From positions 3,958,001 to 4,022,000 of the forward strand of contig WARS01000043.1 of NCBI GenBank assembly GCA_008933995.1: a stretch of DNA of 64,000 nt, in the 5' to 3' direction. The DNA is from Datnioides undecimradiatus (lineage: Eukaryota; Chordata; Actinopteri; Lobotiformes; Datnioididae). Positions 35,197 through 48,404 of this stretch are shown one piece after another; the first letter of the stretch is position 1, and each line of letters starts with the position of its first letter. Under the pieces are notes generated by a model. That model had not been told where the DNA came from. It made no database searches and saw only the letters and a program-made list of their open reading frames with translations. Made by a program: the position numbers and the translations under genes.

Positions 35197-35202
35197 AATA
35201 AA
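35197..35202 (+). terminator. Polyadenylation signal of arl9
   Basis: AATAAA 478 bases past the stop. Another, AATAAA at 35917-35922, is close to the next gene and could also be used. Confidence 0.5.
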
Positions 35203-36118
35203 GCTGCACCGGGCAGGATGTCCATCATATCAACAAGAGAGTAACAAGATGCTGATGGAAATTTGTTGCGTTCGCGTCACGTTTGTCCACTTTTTGGGCC
35301 ACAGAGCTCAAACCAGAACACCAGACTCCTAAAAGACACTGCTGTTTATTTCCTGCATGTTAAAAATATCTAATAATGTTCATCAGTGTCGGGCCGCCAG
35401 CAGGTTAACTTGACCATCGCAGCTTTAAGAAGTTAAACTGACGTGCCGTTGATGTTTAAGCTGATAATGTTAAAGCTCGGTTCAGCAGGAGGAGCCTCAG
35501 TCTCAACCTGTGACTCTACAGACTCATTTCAGACAGCGAGACTGGGCTTTCTGGGTTTCAGCTTTAAAAGCATTATTCACCATTTTGTATTTTGATAAGT
35601 GCTTTGTCTTAAAAAGGGAATTGACTTTCTTTAAAAAGGGAAACCTGCTTTTTTTCTTTGTTATGAGCTCTGTGTTTTCCGGTCTGCGCACAGATTACTG
35701 CGTCTCATACTGTCTCGTCTGGTGATACCGGCTTAAATGTGACTTTGGGATGAGGATGAACGATGTTGTTGACGTGCGAAAAGACGCCTTCACTTGTACC
35801 ATGTCTGAGGAATGTAAACGTTTCAAAGAGCGATGTTGGTTTTCTTCATTTTCCACTCTAAACGATGTCAAAACAAGTCCGGTGTTCAGTGTTTTTCATA
35901 CAGATTCCTTTACTTTAATAAAACGTTTCCACTGAACTCGTTGGTGTCACGTGTCGTGCTGTCGTCGTTATTGTGAGAAGTGAAACACAGCGGCTCTCGC
36001 AGCTCACCTCCGCGTATCGCTTTCTGTGCAACATCCTGCCACGGGACTCTTGAGACGGCGAGCTGGGCGGCTTGAGTGCGCGCACTCCAGTTTCAAGGAG
36101 TCCTCAGGTGTGGGGTTG

Positions 36119-36148
36119 GTCGCTAAGGACTCCCGGCTCCTTAGCAAC
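36119..36148. promoter_or_regulatory. RFX-like inverted repeat upstream of the THEG gene
   Basis: The arms GTCGCTAAGGA (36119-36129) and TCCTTAGCAAC (36138-36148) are inverted copies with one mismatch and an 8-base spacer. GTTGC/GCAAC half-sites of this sort resemble RFX-factor X-boxes, which drive spermatid and cilium genes. The site lies 83 bases before the THEG-gene ATG. Function is inferred only. Confidence 0.45.
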
Positions 36149-36200
36149 AGCAGGAGATCAGTGTGACACTGTCGGCAGGCAGCAAGCCGACACATCCAGC

Positions 36201-36222
36201 CTGCTGCTGCTGCTGCTGCTGC
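36201..36222. repeat. (CTG)n trinucleotide tract in THEG 5' leader
   Basis: Seven CTG units, ending 8 bases before the ATG of the THEG-repeat gene. Confidence 0.9.
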
Positions 36223-36230
36223 GAGTTGGG

Positions 36231-39200
36231 ATGGCGCCCAGAACACAAGGTAAACACACTCACTTTGTGCACAACGCCGTCTTTGAGTGTTTCCAGTCTC
36301 ATTTGTTTCTGTTGTTGTTGTTGTTTTTGTTGTCTCCGTTTACAGGGATTCGGCCGAGGTTCGGTCCGTCAGACAGGTCGGTGCCTGACGTCACTGATAT
36401 GAATTCCTTACTTATCTCAGATGCAGCTGCAGCGAGTTTACTGACCCCAACAAGCATGCATAAGAGATACATATACACTTCAAATGTCCTTATACGTACA
36501 TTAGAAGGTGCTCTAAATGATAAATGGGGCGTTGCAGTGAGTTGTTACTGTATTTTTATGTGTTACTGTGTTTAAAAGCCTCCATGAGGGGTCGCTGTGG
36601 AGCAAACAAAAGGCCAAACAGGCTAAAATCGTCTCTTTCGGTCAGTCCTGCCCAGCGAAAAACCTCTTCCCTCATGTTTTATAACTCACGGGTAAACTTT
36701 GTGTGTCTGAGTTCGATCAGAGGCCGCGGTGTGGTTTAAAGCCTGAAGCCAGCTTCTGAGCTGAAGGCCAGAAGAGAGAGAAAACCCTCAGCGGAGACGT
36801 GAAAACCCACCGAGTGATTGCGCGCTCCTCCTGGGGCCCAAAGTCTCTGCATTACACTCATATTTAATGCTGATTTGATAGATGAGTGTGTGTGTGTGTG
36901 TGTGTGTTTTGGCAGGATTCTGGATCTGGCGCGACACAAAACCTCAAAAACGGTTTGGGCCACGACTCCTTGGTGAGTAGCTGAGTCATACTGTGTTCCT
37001 CTTGATTAAAACTGGACTCTGCCTCACATTCGTGTAAAAACACCTTCTGTGACACCACGAGACCCGGCCACGGCAGCGGCCTGCGCACGCTTCACGCTGA
37101 GCTCTGCTCCAGCCGTTGCGTCGCATGAAGCTGCACGCCTGCCCATCGATCTGGTGTGACATTGACTCCCAAGAATCCAGGAGCCTCTGCGGTCGCCGTT
37201 TCCTTCCTCGAATTGCAGCTTTCTCCAAACGACATAATTAAAAGCAGATGCCTGGCACGCTTTGAACGTGCGGTTAAAGGGGGCGAAACAATGGGGCTCA
37301 CATTTGATCAGAAGTATCATTTCATGATTTGGTGGAAACGAAAATATTTATCCTTCACGCACGCCAGCGTTTCCATCATCGCAGCTTCTCATTGGTGGAA
37401 ACTTGTCGTCTCTTTCATCGATCAGCGAGAAGCTGAACTGGGGCGACCAGGAGCCAATATGGCCCGTCCCGGCCTCAGCGCTCGGAGCCGCTCCAAGTGC
37501 AAGAATCCAATACCTATCCAGGCACAAAAGAGACTTCTCAGCAAGGGAGGACCACCTGAGGTAACTGTAGCCCGTCTGCACCCAGAACATTATTGATGAC
37601 TCTGTCAGAAAGGAAATGAGAGGGGAAGGAGGGGGGGGGTGTTTATGTTTGCGCTCCAGAGGATTGTGCACAAGCTTTTTAATGTTCCGCTGCATCGACA
37701 TGTTTGTGAAAATGTTTGCAAAGCTGAAAGGTAATGACTCGGCGTTCTCTGGCACGGGGTGGATTCAGGAAGTGCAAACTGCAAAGTGATGTTCAGGCCC
37801 GATGCCAGTCGCATCCCGATCAGGGGCGATCACCCCCAGGGGTGGGGTGGGGGCTGTCGGGTTCGGTTAGCGGTTGTCACGGCTGCAGGCGCTTCCACTC
37901 TGACAGATTAAAAGCACAGCAACGTGCGCTGAGATCCAATCAGAAACCCACACAGGAAGCAAATAGTGATGATTCACTGTAAGTGAAGGTGACAGCCATC
38001 ACCTGCTGGGTCGGTTCAGACCGGGATGTGACAGGAAGCAGCTGATTCAGATTCATTCTGTATTTATCGCCTTGTTTTGCTTCGATTAGTTGAGCAGTGA
38101 ATTGACTTTGTGGTGAATGTTTCTAAATCCTGATAATTACACTTCTGTCCCACATGTAATCTCATTACTTTGAAGTCTAGAAGTCTAGTGCACGTCGTTA
38201 ATTTATAATCTGATTACCCGTCAGACTGTCTGCTTCTGCCTCTTCAATTAGATATCACATTATTAGCAGCGAGGCTAAATGTGGATTATTGCATCTGGAG
38301 CTTATATTTCATTCATGGCTGCAACTCCTGATAATTTTCAGCATTTATTCACCTTTTTTTGCATTTTATAATTTGTTAATCCATATTTTTGGCCTTTAAA
38401 ACAGTGAAAATTGTGAAAAATGGCCTTTGTGGTCTTGCAAAAACCCAGAGATGCTCGATTTGCAATGATGTAAAGCAGAGAAAGGCAGAAAATGATCACG
38501 TTTGAGAAGCTGAAACAAGTAAATGTTTGATATTTTTGCTTTGAAAGTGATTTTTTGCTATTAATTATTAAAATATTTGCAGATTAGTTTTGTTCAGTTT
38601 GTTCGGTTTGAGCCAAAGCACTGACGATACATGTTAGCCGGATCATTTCGTGGCTGATTTTGGTATTTTTGATATTTCCAATTTGGTATTTGGTATATGT
38701 CAGCAGGCTGCGTCGCACCTCGGCCTCGCGTCCTCGCGCCGTCTCCACTAGGTGTCTAACAAATTAAAATGCTTTTGTAGGTTGGGATGATTTTCCACTC
38801 GTGCCTCCGTCATGAGCGGCGCGCTGACACTCATCCATTGTTTTGTCTCCCTGCTCCTCCTCCACCTCCCCCCTCCTCGCCCCCTGGCTCAAGACATTCT
38901 TTTGTCCCACGCAGCTCAGCGTATAATGGATGTGGTAACAGCTCCCATTTTCCTGCAGGAAGGACGGGGAGGAGGAGGAGGAGGAGGAGGAGGAGGAGGC
39001 GAGCTTCGTCAGGAAGACCCAGCGTCCTTCCTCCCAGTACGAGCACATTGTCCGCTTGTCAACACCCAAAACCAGGAGCCGCGGCTCCCAGGAAGCGGGG
39101 TGAGAAAGCCTCATTAGACATCAAACAGGACCAGCAAAGTGAGGACAAGTAGAGCCAAGCAGGAGGCAAACAGACCTGGGACCAGTTAATGTTTATAGTG

Positions 39201-42200
39201 AAGTCTTATTATCTCAGAGCTCGTTGTGGTTCTGGAGTACATACACTCACTGTCGTTACGATAGATCTATTTAAAATGAATAGGAAAACCTCGTCTACTG
39301 CCGACAGAGCCAAGATGGTTCCTGTTGAAGTTATTCATCACGCAGAAATGCCAAATATGGATCGTCAGCATCTCCTTAAATGTTTTATATAACTTCATAT
39401 TTAAGGATTTTTGAGTTTCAGCCTGTTTGTAGACTAAACATTGACTCAACTACAGATATACAGAAGACGCTCTCCGGCGGCCGCGCGTGCACCTTCCTGT
39501 CCTCCAGCGTCCATTTTCAACATGGCCGCCACAAACGTTCTCACGTTACAACTCAACCGTAACTAAAATATGTTTCTGGAAACATCTGAGATGAGAAACA
39601 GTGAATGCAGAAACAGAATATCGATTCATATTTAACCAGCGCATCACATCTGAGATGTCGGTGCGCTAGTGTGACATGTAGTTGGGCTGAATGTTGCATG
39701 TTCAACCTTTAAAGCACCCGTGTGCAGGATTTAGGTCGATCCGTCTGTAGAAATAAGACATAATATCAATGATAAGATTTCTGTGTTTTCACCGCTTCCA
39801 CAAAGGCCGCCATGTTGTTTCTACGGTAGCCCAGGATGGACAAATCAAACACTGGCTACAGAGAAGGTTTTATCCCTCGCAGGCTCTTCCTGCGCGTTCG
39901 GTAAAGTCAGCCGGTTGCAGTGTGCGAACCTCGCCACTAGATGCCGCTAAATCCCGCACGCTGCTCCTTTAATAATTCGCTCCGGTCACGGTATATTTAG
40001 ACAAAACGCGCACGGCGTGTTCACAACACCGCAACAAACTCTTTGAGGCATCTATTCTGGATATTTTCAGCTCTGCCACTAAACCTCCATGTCGCTGCTT
40101 CGGCACTGCAGAGCTCTTATTCTCCCACGGGGGGTCCGCGTACGAACAAAAGCCCAGAACTTAATAACAGAATATAACATATCATATAGCTAAAGGCCAA
40201 GCAGAGACTCCGGGCCAACACTAACGTCTCCACGCCGCATGAGGAAGCCAACGTTTGGACATCTGTTATTTCAGTGTCAGACTGTGGGAGAGCGAGCGGC
40301 GGAGACAATAGGGGTTATTGTCCAAAGTTCAGGACCCCTGGGGCGCTCGCAGACAGCCGCGGAAGTCTTTTTATAATCCTGAACGCAGCAGCAGAACGGG
40401 CACGGAGAGAGATTTGGGTTCAGATGAATCCAGCACGCCGCGTGATGGTTTGTTTGTCAGGGGGGGTTTAAAGAGCAGACGTTACGCTGATTGCTGTTTT
40501 AATACCTCGTACATCAAGCAGTCGTCAACATCGGCCGAAGCTTAATCCCCCCATGTTGCTGCTCCAGAAAAACAACACACAGAAAAGGGAAATTAATAAA
40601 TACACCAGATAAAACACGAGCCATGTTCAAGATGTTTACCACAGGTGTGTCCAGCAGAGAGTTACAACAGGGAAACTGGGTTATTGCTGTGTTATTTTGA
40701 GAGTAAAGACACAGTTTTGCACGAGCGTGAACAAATCCAGCTCAGTCAGAAACCAGTTTTCACGCGTTTGTTTCCCGCGGCGTAGTCAGAGGTGTCTCTG
40801 CCGGTCCCGCAGGCCTCCGCACACGCCCCAGTGTGAGAAGAGCTGTCCCGTTTGGCACGTTGATCCCAGGGCGAAAGCTGCCGCGATCACGCTGCGACTG
40901 CTGCAGCTCTCCAGCCCCAAACTGAACCATCCGGACTTCCAGAGCGACAGAGAGGTGAGAACGTAGACACGGGAGCCCGCGGACGCATGAATTCACCCGC
41001 CTTTGTGCAAAAATATATAATAATTCACTTCAATTAATCCGGAGACATTTAGCCTGAGATGACAGAGAAAGAGTTCAACCCAGAGAGACAATGACGATGC
41101 TTCTGTGCAGTGCACGGTCAGCGGTTTGCATACAGTGCATTACAGTAAGAACGTGCCTGCAACCTGAAATGTTGAAAACATATGTTTATAGTTTCCTAAA
41201 AGCTTTGCTCGATCACAGGGGTCTGAAGACAGGCTGTCACACTCTGCACAGATTTTAAATCTCTCTGGGTCAAATTTGTGATTGTCATCTTCGCCTGTTT
41301 GGGTCAAACGGTCTCGGCCTGACCCGATCATGACCACGGAGGTGTTTTCAGTTTCCTCCGTCGGTTTGTGTTCCACAGAGAGCTGAATCCGTCGTCTCTT
41401 TTGCTTCCAAGACGGCTCAGATCTCTCAGCGGCTCGTCCAGCTATCGCTGCCCAGACTGAGGGAGAGCAACATCTGCTGCGAGCTCGGACGCCCGGAGGA
41501 ACCGATCTGGACTGTGAGAGCGCCTGCTGATGGTTTCATTTCATCATAAATATGTGGAGTTTAGTTCAAACAATGCTACTTGAATAACTAACCTGACGCA
41601 CCAGATGATGTCTTGCAAAACCATCTGGGTTGCGGTCATTGGAAACCACGTGGAAAAGGGCTAAACCGGCTAACTTTAACCAATCAGATCAATGAAACGT
41701 ATGACCTTCAGCGCAGCTCTTTGTTCTACTTTCATTGAAGAAGTGCTGCAGCAGCGTCCACGCCAGCCTCTTTAGGTTGCACCTAAACCGCTCTTGTTCC
41801 TCACTGGACACACTGAAGTAAACCACTAGCTCTTCTGCACGTGGGAGAACGACCAGCTTAACGAGGCCTGGCTGCGCGCTTTGCGTCGCGCAGCCAATTA
41901 AAATATGTTCCAGCTGTGTGAAGCAGCTCTCTGTCGTAAACTGCGGAGCTGCTCTCGCATGATGAATAGTTTTTTCAATTAACTGTGGAATTTTCCAATC
42001 GTTTTCCTCGGTCAAACGGCTGTTCGATTGATTTTTATTGGCCGTCCGTCCTTGTGAGCTGTGCTTTTGCCGTCTGGCTCTTATTCTGATAGATGAAACC
42101 AAAGACAGACAGAGAAATCTGTAATATCAAAGGATCTCATGCTTGAACAGCAGCTACATTATTAGGAGTTTCTACTACTACTGTCAGGACTAAAACGTTT

Positions 42201-42352
42201 TATAACTGTGTGAATCTCAGGTGGCGAGGGCGGCCAGGAGAGCCACAGCGAGCGCTCGTGTTGAAACGCTGGCGACGCCGAAACAGCTTTCCAAGGACTA
42301 CGTCCCTCCACGAGAACCGGGGTGGAGCCGGAAAAAGCTCCTGTCCACCTGA
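36231..42352 (+). CDS. thegl: THEG-repeat protein, THEGL/SPMAP2L-like
   Basis: Members of this family are made in haploid male germ cells; mammalian THEG is linked to chaperonin and microtubule assembly in spermatids. Exons: 36231-36249, 36346-36376, 36916-36972, 37426-37560, 38959-39099, 40813-40954, 41379-41513 and 42221-42352. They sum to 792 bases, 263 residues plus stop, with consistent phases. Repeated motifs of the form (I/V)W-x-V...R-x-x-x-L-x-x-P-K are visible: ILDLARHKTSKTVW (18-31), PIWPVPASALG...IQYLSRHK (46-70), EHIVRLSTPKT (109-119), PVWHVDPRAK...LLQLSSPK (140-164), SQRLVQLSLPR (191-201) and IWTVARAARR...VETLATPK (218-241). A run of ten GAG-coded glutamates sits at residues 85-94. 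The protein is shorter than human THEGL. Position after arl9 fits the human order. Intron 5 carries a dispersed repeat. Confidence 0.88.
36886..36907. repeat. (GT)n microsatellite in THEG intron 2
   Basis: Eleven GT units ending 8 bases before the exon 3 acceptor AG (TTTTGGCAG). It replaces part of the usual pyrimidine tract, so it may influence splicing. Confidence 0.85.
38969..38998. repeat. (GAG)10 coding microsatellite
   Basis: Ten uninterrupted GAG codons in exon 5 of the THEG gene. Length variation would change the glutamate run without changing frame. Confidence 0.9.
39708..39972. repeat. Dispersed fish repeat with short terminal inverted repeats
   Basis: The ends are TTTAAAGCACCC and TGCTCCTTTAA, roughly inverted copies. 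Inside are GTGCAGGATTTAGG, GCCGCCATGTTGTTTCTAC, GTAGCCCAGGATGGACAAA and CACTAGATGCCGCTAAATCC. I recognise this as a widespread non-coding fish element of about 260-400 bp, probably a non-autonomous DNA transposon. It lies in THEG intron 5. Confidence 0.7.
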
Positions 42353-42478
42353 GCTTCAGCCTGCAGCGTCGCAACCAAGCCAGCGCCCACTGAGCTTTGT
42401 CAGTCCGACATCCTAAAACAGCAAAGGCTCTATTTACAGTGTGTAAGGTCCTCCTGTTCAGCGTTTCCCAATAATCAC

Positions 42479-42484
42479 AATAAA
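42479..42484 (+). terminator. Polyadenylation signal of thegl
   Basis: AATAAA 127 bases past the stop codon. Confidence 0.65.
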
Positions 42485-45081
42485 GCTGTTGTTCACTGAC
42501 AGAAGACTTTAGTTGAGCTGTTTTTATTAGATCATTTGTAGAAATGCCATAAAATAAAACTGCAGACGGAGAAGAAGCCTCGCGTGTTACTGCACTCTCG
42601 CAGCAACTGCAAGAAAAATCAAAATGAGCAAAGACCTGGACAAGAACATCGATGAAAAAGATGGAAGATTGGGAAAATAATATATCAGCCTGCAATGTAT
42701 TTTCCTGCAGTATTGAGCTGATAGCATTAGCTGCAGCCTGTCTGCAGCAGCTCTCTCCAGTCTGGAGCAGCATGTTTCTTCAGGAAGTTGTGCTTTGGTT
42801 CAGGGTTTCTTCTCTTCTCCGGCTGCCAGTAGTCATCCCGGTTACACTGCTCCCTGCAGAGCCGATGGGCAGCAGCGACAGCGTGTGGACGGCAGCGTTA
42901 GCGTCCGTTTATACCAACGATTAGCTTGTCCTTATCCAACAAAGGCAGCCAGTGAGAGCTGAGCCGTGTCTTACGTGACATTTAGCTGCCACAGTTCAGA
43001 TTCATGTGCAGCTATGAACCGTTTTGTTTCTGGTCTTTCAGAGACGCTAAGTTTCGATTTCTGTCCTGCACAACAACAAACCCTGCACAGCTCCTCTCTC
43101 CAACACATTGCCCTGTGCTGTGCATGATAGCCTGCTTCCAGTTTAACTGCACGCTCGGTACTAGAACTATTACAGTTAATGTGTCCCCTGCAGTCATTCA
43201 GACGGCACAACATGAGGAAATACATTTAAAAATACTGAAATTCCTCTTAAAAGATGCTGAAATTCCAACCTCAGCTTGACACCAGGAGGAGAAATGTGAG
43301 AAACATCTCGCATTGTTCCGACTGTGTCTGTGCAGGTCTGTTTGTCATTACCACGTGCATCAACCCTCGAATAAATGTTGGACGCCGATGTTAGAATAGA
43401 TGAAATATCGCAGGTTTAAATTTCAAAACAGAAATGTCAGAGAAGGTGAGTGATGTCGGGAGTAAAAACACGTTTCCTGCTCTGTCTCTGTCTCAGATCT
43501 GCAGCCTCGCGGTGATAAAAATGATCCACGGAGTTTTTTCTGCTTTATATCACAGCCATGTGCGTGTGAAACCTCGCTCTCGGTCTCATCCAGCAGGTAT
43601 TTCAGCTGCTCCTCCCTCTCTGCCTCTCTCTCTCTGAAGTGGCCCGACCTGTTTTTGATTTGGGGACAGATATGGAATGAGACAGTGTCGCTTTAAGCTA
43701 CTGTGTGCATGCATGTGCAGGCCGAGTGTGAGAAAATGTACCAAAGCCCCTCAGAAGCCCCCCTCCCTCTTTCAGAGGTCATGACTTTCTATTGAAAATA
43801 CCACAATTTGGCCACAGTTTAGTTCACAAAGGGTGCAGGGACTTTGGAAATCCCGCTGTAATCCGACTTACACTGCTGGTGCCTGTAAGTGAGCGCGACA
43901 CTGCAGCTGATGCGTCCAGAGAGGTGGAGGCCCCGCGCTGTAACTCGATGTGGAGCGCGGTGGCAGCCAGCGCCGTGGCTTTAGATCGGCGCAGGTTTGC
44001 GGCCCGGCTCGGCACGACACAGTTAGACATCAAAGAGATTGAACCCACGTCCTGCTGGTAGGCTAATCCGGGATTAGCCTGCCGAGACCACGACCCGGGA
44101 CCGCAAGGTAGTAAGGAGGAGGAGGTGACTGGGGAGAGGGCGCTCAGAAGGATCTGGTGTCATCGGTGTTTCTCACCAAAACACGTTGTGTGTGTGTGTG
44201 TGTGACACAAACAACATGTGGACCCACTAATCAAAACAGTGCTCTGTAGCACCTCTAGTGGTCAGAAACCCCACAGTGCACCTTTAATATGAACTCATGA
44301 CTAGATCTGGTTTGTTGATCCAAGATTTGACGTTTCTTCTTTTTATTAAAATGTAAATATTCAAGCTGTTCTTTGTATTTTGTCCTTTCCTTTCATTTAC
44401 AGTCAAAATACATAAATGTGTTGTGAAAATGAATCAGCAACAATTCACAACTGAGTCACTTATGAAGCAAAAATGTCAAGTAGCTTCTGAAATGTGAAGG
44501 TTTTCCAGCTTTTCTCTCTTTTATGTTACAGTAAATTCAACAGCTCCTGGTTTGGACTGTTGGTCGAACAAAAACAAAGTATGAAAACATTTTTTTTTTT
44601 TTTTTTTGCAGCCAAAATTGTCTCCTGTGTTGCATTTTGGTACCCGGGTGTCGTCCACACCCACGGATTGTACATATGCAAATGACTTGATAAGCTGCGG
44701 CACAGGTGTCGGCCCCACACGGTAAATGTGTTGATTCAGAGGCCGAGTGCTTGTTTCGTGCCTCGCTGCCTGTGTTGGACGGGCTCTGCACCAACGGCCT
44801 CGCGCAGCACGTTGTCTCCAGTCAGCCCGCTGCTCCTGCCAAGCACAGGAAGCAGTTAAAATAAGACGTTTCATGATGTTTCATACGTTTAGCACGCTGC
44901 AGGTGTGTAGATCTAATGTTTTTCTTGCATTGGCACCTTCCTGCTCTACACCCGAGTGGCATAACCAATATTAAACAGAATTATCTTTCAGTGTTTCGTT
45001 TGCATGGTGTAACTCTGCAAACAGCCGTGTCAGGGTGGAGCTACAGGAACTGTCTGCGAATGTTTCCTGAGCTGTGAGGGA

Positions 45082-45084
<3 letters not shown>

Positions 45085-45114
<30 letters not shown>
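45085..45114. repeat. (CAG)n trinucleotide tract
   Basis: Ten CAG units in intergenic sequence. No gene model covers them. Confidence 0.9.
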
Positions 45115-45115
<1 letters not shown>

Positions 45116-46872
45116 GGCTCTGCGGTTTTGAGTTGGAACCAGCTGGAACTCAATGCATCTGCTGGACTTCACTCTGCAAACTCAGTATTGTCTTAATTAA
45201 CCACCATTTGCTCTGTGTGACACGAGGTAAAACCAGAAAACCCATATGGTTTTACTCTTGGTTTATTCGTTTGAGTAAATGGTCCGAAGCAGGAGAAACA
45301 GACGGGTGAACAACGGAGCATCTCCAACGTGTCGGCTTTTCAGGAGGGAGGGGAAGGAGCCAGCATCCGAGGGTTCATCCAGAGGGTTTCACAAGTCCAA
45401 AGAAAGGTCACACTCAGTCTTTGGAGGCTTGACTGTGTTGGTTAGTTCCACTAACTTTAAACTCTTCACAAATAAGAATAAATTAAAGCTGCGTTTGGAT
45501 CAGGTCTGGATTGCTGTTCACGAAGAGGCCTCAATCAGTCAAGGGAAGACGTTCACTGTTTTGGATGTTGGAGTCCTGCCGGATGCAAAATCAGGGAGTG
45601 CAGTTTATTTATTTAATTATTTGTAATTTATGGTATTGTTTGCACATGTAGACGTGGCAAGTTTAATGCGTTCAAGATTCAAATGCATCACGCTCCCTGA
45701 TTCTCGTGTTTGCCAAAGACACGTCTGTTCCACGTTATGTTTATGCGTATTCATCTACTAAAACCGATTGAAAAAAGGCGTCTTAAACGTGTCGGCGATG
45801 ATACAGTGAAATAAGAGAGTGGCAGTCGAGTGCAGAAAGCTAATACGGGCGTCTGATTGCGTGGAGAGCACAAAAAATCAACAGCAGCTGCAGCAGCTCT
45901 GGCTGTTGCATGAAGAAGGAAAGCGACTTGCAGCCAGAGAAGCGGCCGATCGACGCTGCTTTGCGTGTTCTTCGCGCAGTTGCTGAGCGGTTTCTGTGCA
46001 CGTTTAACACTTTAAAATGAATAAATTATCTCAAATTAAATGTTTTTGAAGTTTTAGGGCGCAACGTGTGGAGCGGTCACAGGTAATCACAGCTGAAACC
46101 GAACCAGGAGCTGAGAAGTCAACCGACCGCAGGGGAAGCCTCAGTGAGAGATCGGCCCAAACTCCGACCCCGCTGGCGATGAAGCGATCTGATCAGTGTC
46201 ACGCTAAGCGAAACAAAAAGTCAGGTTGCAGAGGGCTGACGCAGGCCGGGCCTGGCAGCCTCCAAATGGCAGATTCTTCGCAGCTCTGCAGAGTCTTCTT
46301 AGCAACAGTACAAAACCAGAGTCCATTCAAATTCAGCACGCACTGCCGTCGGCTCTTACGGCGAAGCATCGGACACCGGAGTGACTCGAGGACAGACGGG
46401 GCTGAGGCGCGTTTCAACCCCGTCGTACGTGACGAGTGCAGCAGAGCAGGGACGTTTGTCATCGGCGACCTCTGACCTTTCACCTCCTCACTAACGATTG
46501 CTCATAATAATCAATTCAATCAAACAATTTATGTTTATTCAACTTAAAATCAATTGGAAAGTCACTTTGGATGCGTTATCAGCTGAAAATCTGTCTGTAT
46601 ACTATTATTTATGTATGAAATGACTGAGAGTGAATGTTTGAAACTCAGTTTCCTTAATGAATTTGTTAAAATGTCAAATATTATTTCATTTTTTTAGCTG
46701 TTTTATATCATTGACTGGTAAGAAATGCTACACATCACTGCTGCATCTCAGTCATTTAATTAAAATTCAGTTTAATCGGCAAAATTATTAATTCTTCCAT
46801 TTAAACGATTTGGCATTGATTGTTTTTCACTTTACTGAGGCCAAGTTCCTTTGATGCAAAGACCTGACCTTC

Positions 46873-46900
46873 ATAATAATAATAATAATAATAATAATAA
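46873..46900. repeat. (AAT)n microsatellite
   Basis: About nine AAT units in AT-rich intergenic sequence. Confidence 0.9.
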
Positions 46901-47495
46901 GAGCCATACAGCAGCAACTGAAGCACAAATCAGGTCTCGAGTCTTCGTTTAGGGGTGTATAACATATATTATATCATAATATTATGAAAATGTTATGAAA
47001 TCATACATTTCCCAGAAATTAAATTGTTCCCAGATAAAATAATGACAGTGGATTTTGGGAAATCCTGAAAACTAAAACCTGAATCGAGGTACGTCACATT
47101 TTAACATCCTTTAAATCCAGCATGTTGTCATAAATCAGCTGAGCAAGACTGACTTACTGATCATCCATATCCTCACTGTCTGATTTGTGATTTTTGAGTC
47201 TGATACTGATCCTGTCTGTGTCGACTGTGCAGCGACTTTTGGATCTTTAATTGAAATTGAAAATGAGAAAGTCTTCAAATTTCACAGATTTCAGCTTTTT
47301 CTGGCAGAGAAACATTATATCACGAGGATCTTGTTGCTATAGGAGGCAACAACAATCTGTCATATCATCCAGCATATTGCCGGTGTTGAGCAATCTGAGC
47401 CGTGAGATTAAATGCTGATTTGTGACTCAGTGCGCGCAGAGCGGGGCAGAGGGGCGGGGTCTGACATATAATGTGTGTTTTCAGCTTGAGCAACC

Positions 47496-47517
47496 GTGTG
47501 TGTGTGTGTGTGTGTGT
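47496..47517. repeat. (GT)n microsatellite
   Basis: Eleven GT units, intergenic. Confidence 0.9.
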
Positions 47518-47594
47518 ACGTACCATAAACAAATATGCTTATTTTTCAGCTGCTGCAGAGGAAAACACCCCCAGGCTCAGGAAACAGACACCAC

Positions 47595-47599
<5 letters not shown>

Positions 47600-47644
<45 letters not shown>
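47600..47644. repeat. Long (GT)n microsatellite
   Basis: About 22 uninterrupted GT units, the longest dinucleotide run in the window. Likely polymorphic. Confidence 0.95.
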
Positions 47645-47648
<4 letters not shown>

Positions 47649-48404
47649 TTTACATCCAAATGTCCTCATAAGTACATAAAAAGTTAAGTTGTTTCAGGTA
47701 AAACCACAAAAAAAACATCAGTAAACATGAATATTAGTGCTAAAGTGTGCATGTTTTATGTGTGTGTGTGTGCAGCAGCCTGTAAAAAGCAGCGGTGTGT
47801 TTTACGAGCGGTCGGTCTACCTGTTGGACCGCTGCTGGTTTCTGTCGAGCTCGTCGCGCAGACAGTTCCCACAGTCGGACTGTTCTCTCTTCCTGGCAGG
47901 AAACCTCATCCTCTCTCTCTCTCTCCCCCACCACCCTCAGTCTCTTCACACACACTTCACACACACACTCACACTCACACTCAGTCAGGTTTCTGTTTTG
48001 TCCTGCGATACGAGCAGCCGAGGCCCTTCTCACTCTCTCGCTCCTCATTTTCATTCCTCCACGGCACCGTCGGTGCAACAACAAACATCTGGAAACATCT
48101 GCAGGACTCTGGTGAAACTACCCCCAGTTTCCCTCAAACTTACCTTATTTAACTGTGCAGGAAACAACAACTTTCTGTGTAATTTCAAAGAACTGATTTC
48201 ACATTTTGCATTTTAAAAACATTTTCAGTAAGCAGCTGGAAACTCGCCTTCGTGTTTCCTCTTTGATGGATTTCTTTTGAGGGACGTTTGATATAAACCA
48301 TCCAACCATCTGCTTGAATCTCCACCCTGACACAAGTTCATTTTCATTCTTTAAATATTTGATTATATTTTATTGCATTACTAAACAAATAACTTCCCTT
48401 CTAG

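Noticed and set aside
38787..39152. Arginine-run and glycine-run open frames
   Set aside because: They are out-of-frame readings of the (GAG)10 tract in thegl exon 5.
43485..43530. Acceptor-like site followed by ICSLAVIKMIHG, resembling a THEG repeat
   Set aside because: It lies beyond the stop codon and polyadenylation signal of thegl, the preceding IW-x-V part is missing, and the exon at 42221 fits better in phase and sequence.
43880..44061. Open frame with an alanine/arginine-rich peptide on the plus strand
   Set aside because: No splice partners, no resemblance to THEG repeats, and the thegl gene already ends with a stop at 42352.
47727..48216. Overlapping 100-160 codon frames near 47.7-48.2 kb
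   Set aside because: They cross CT- and CA-rich low-complexity sequence in several frames at once and show no domain.
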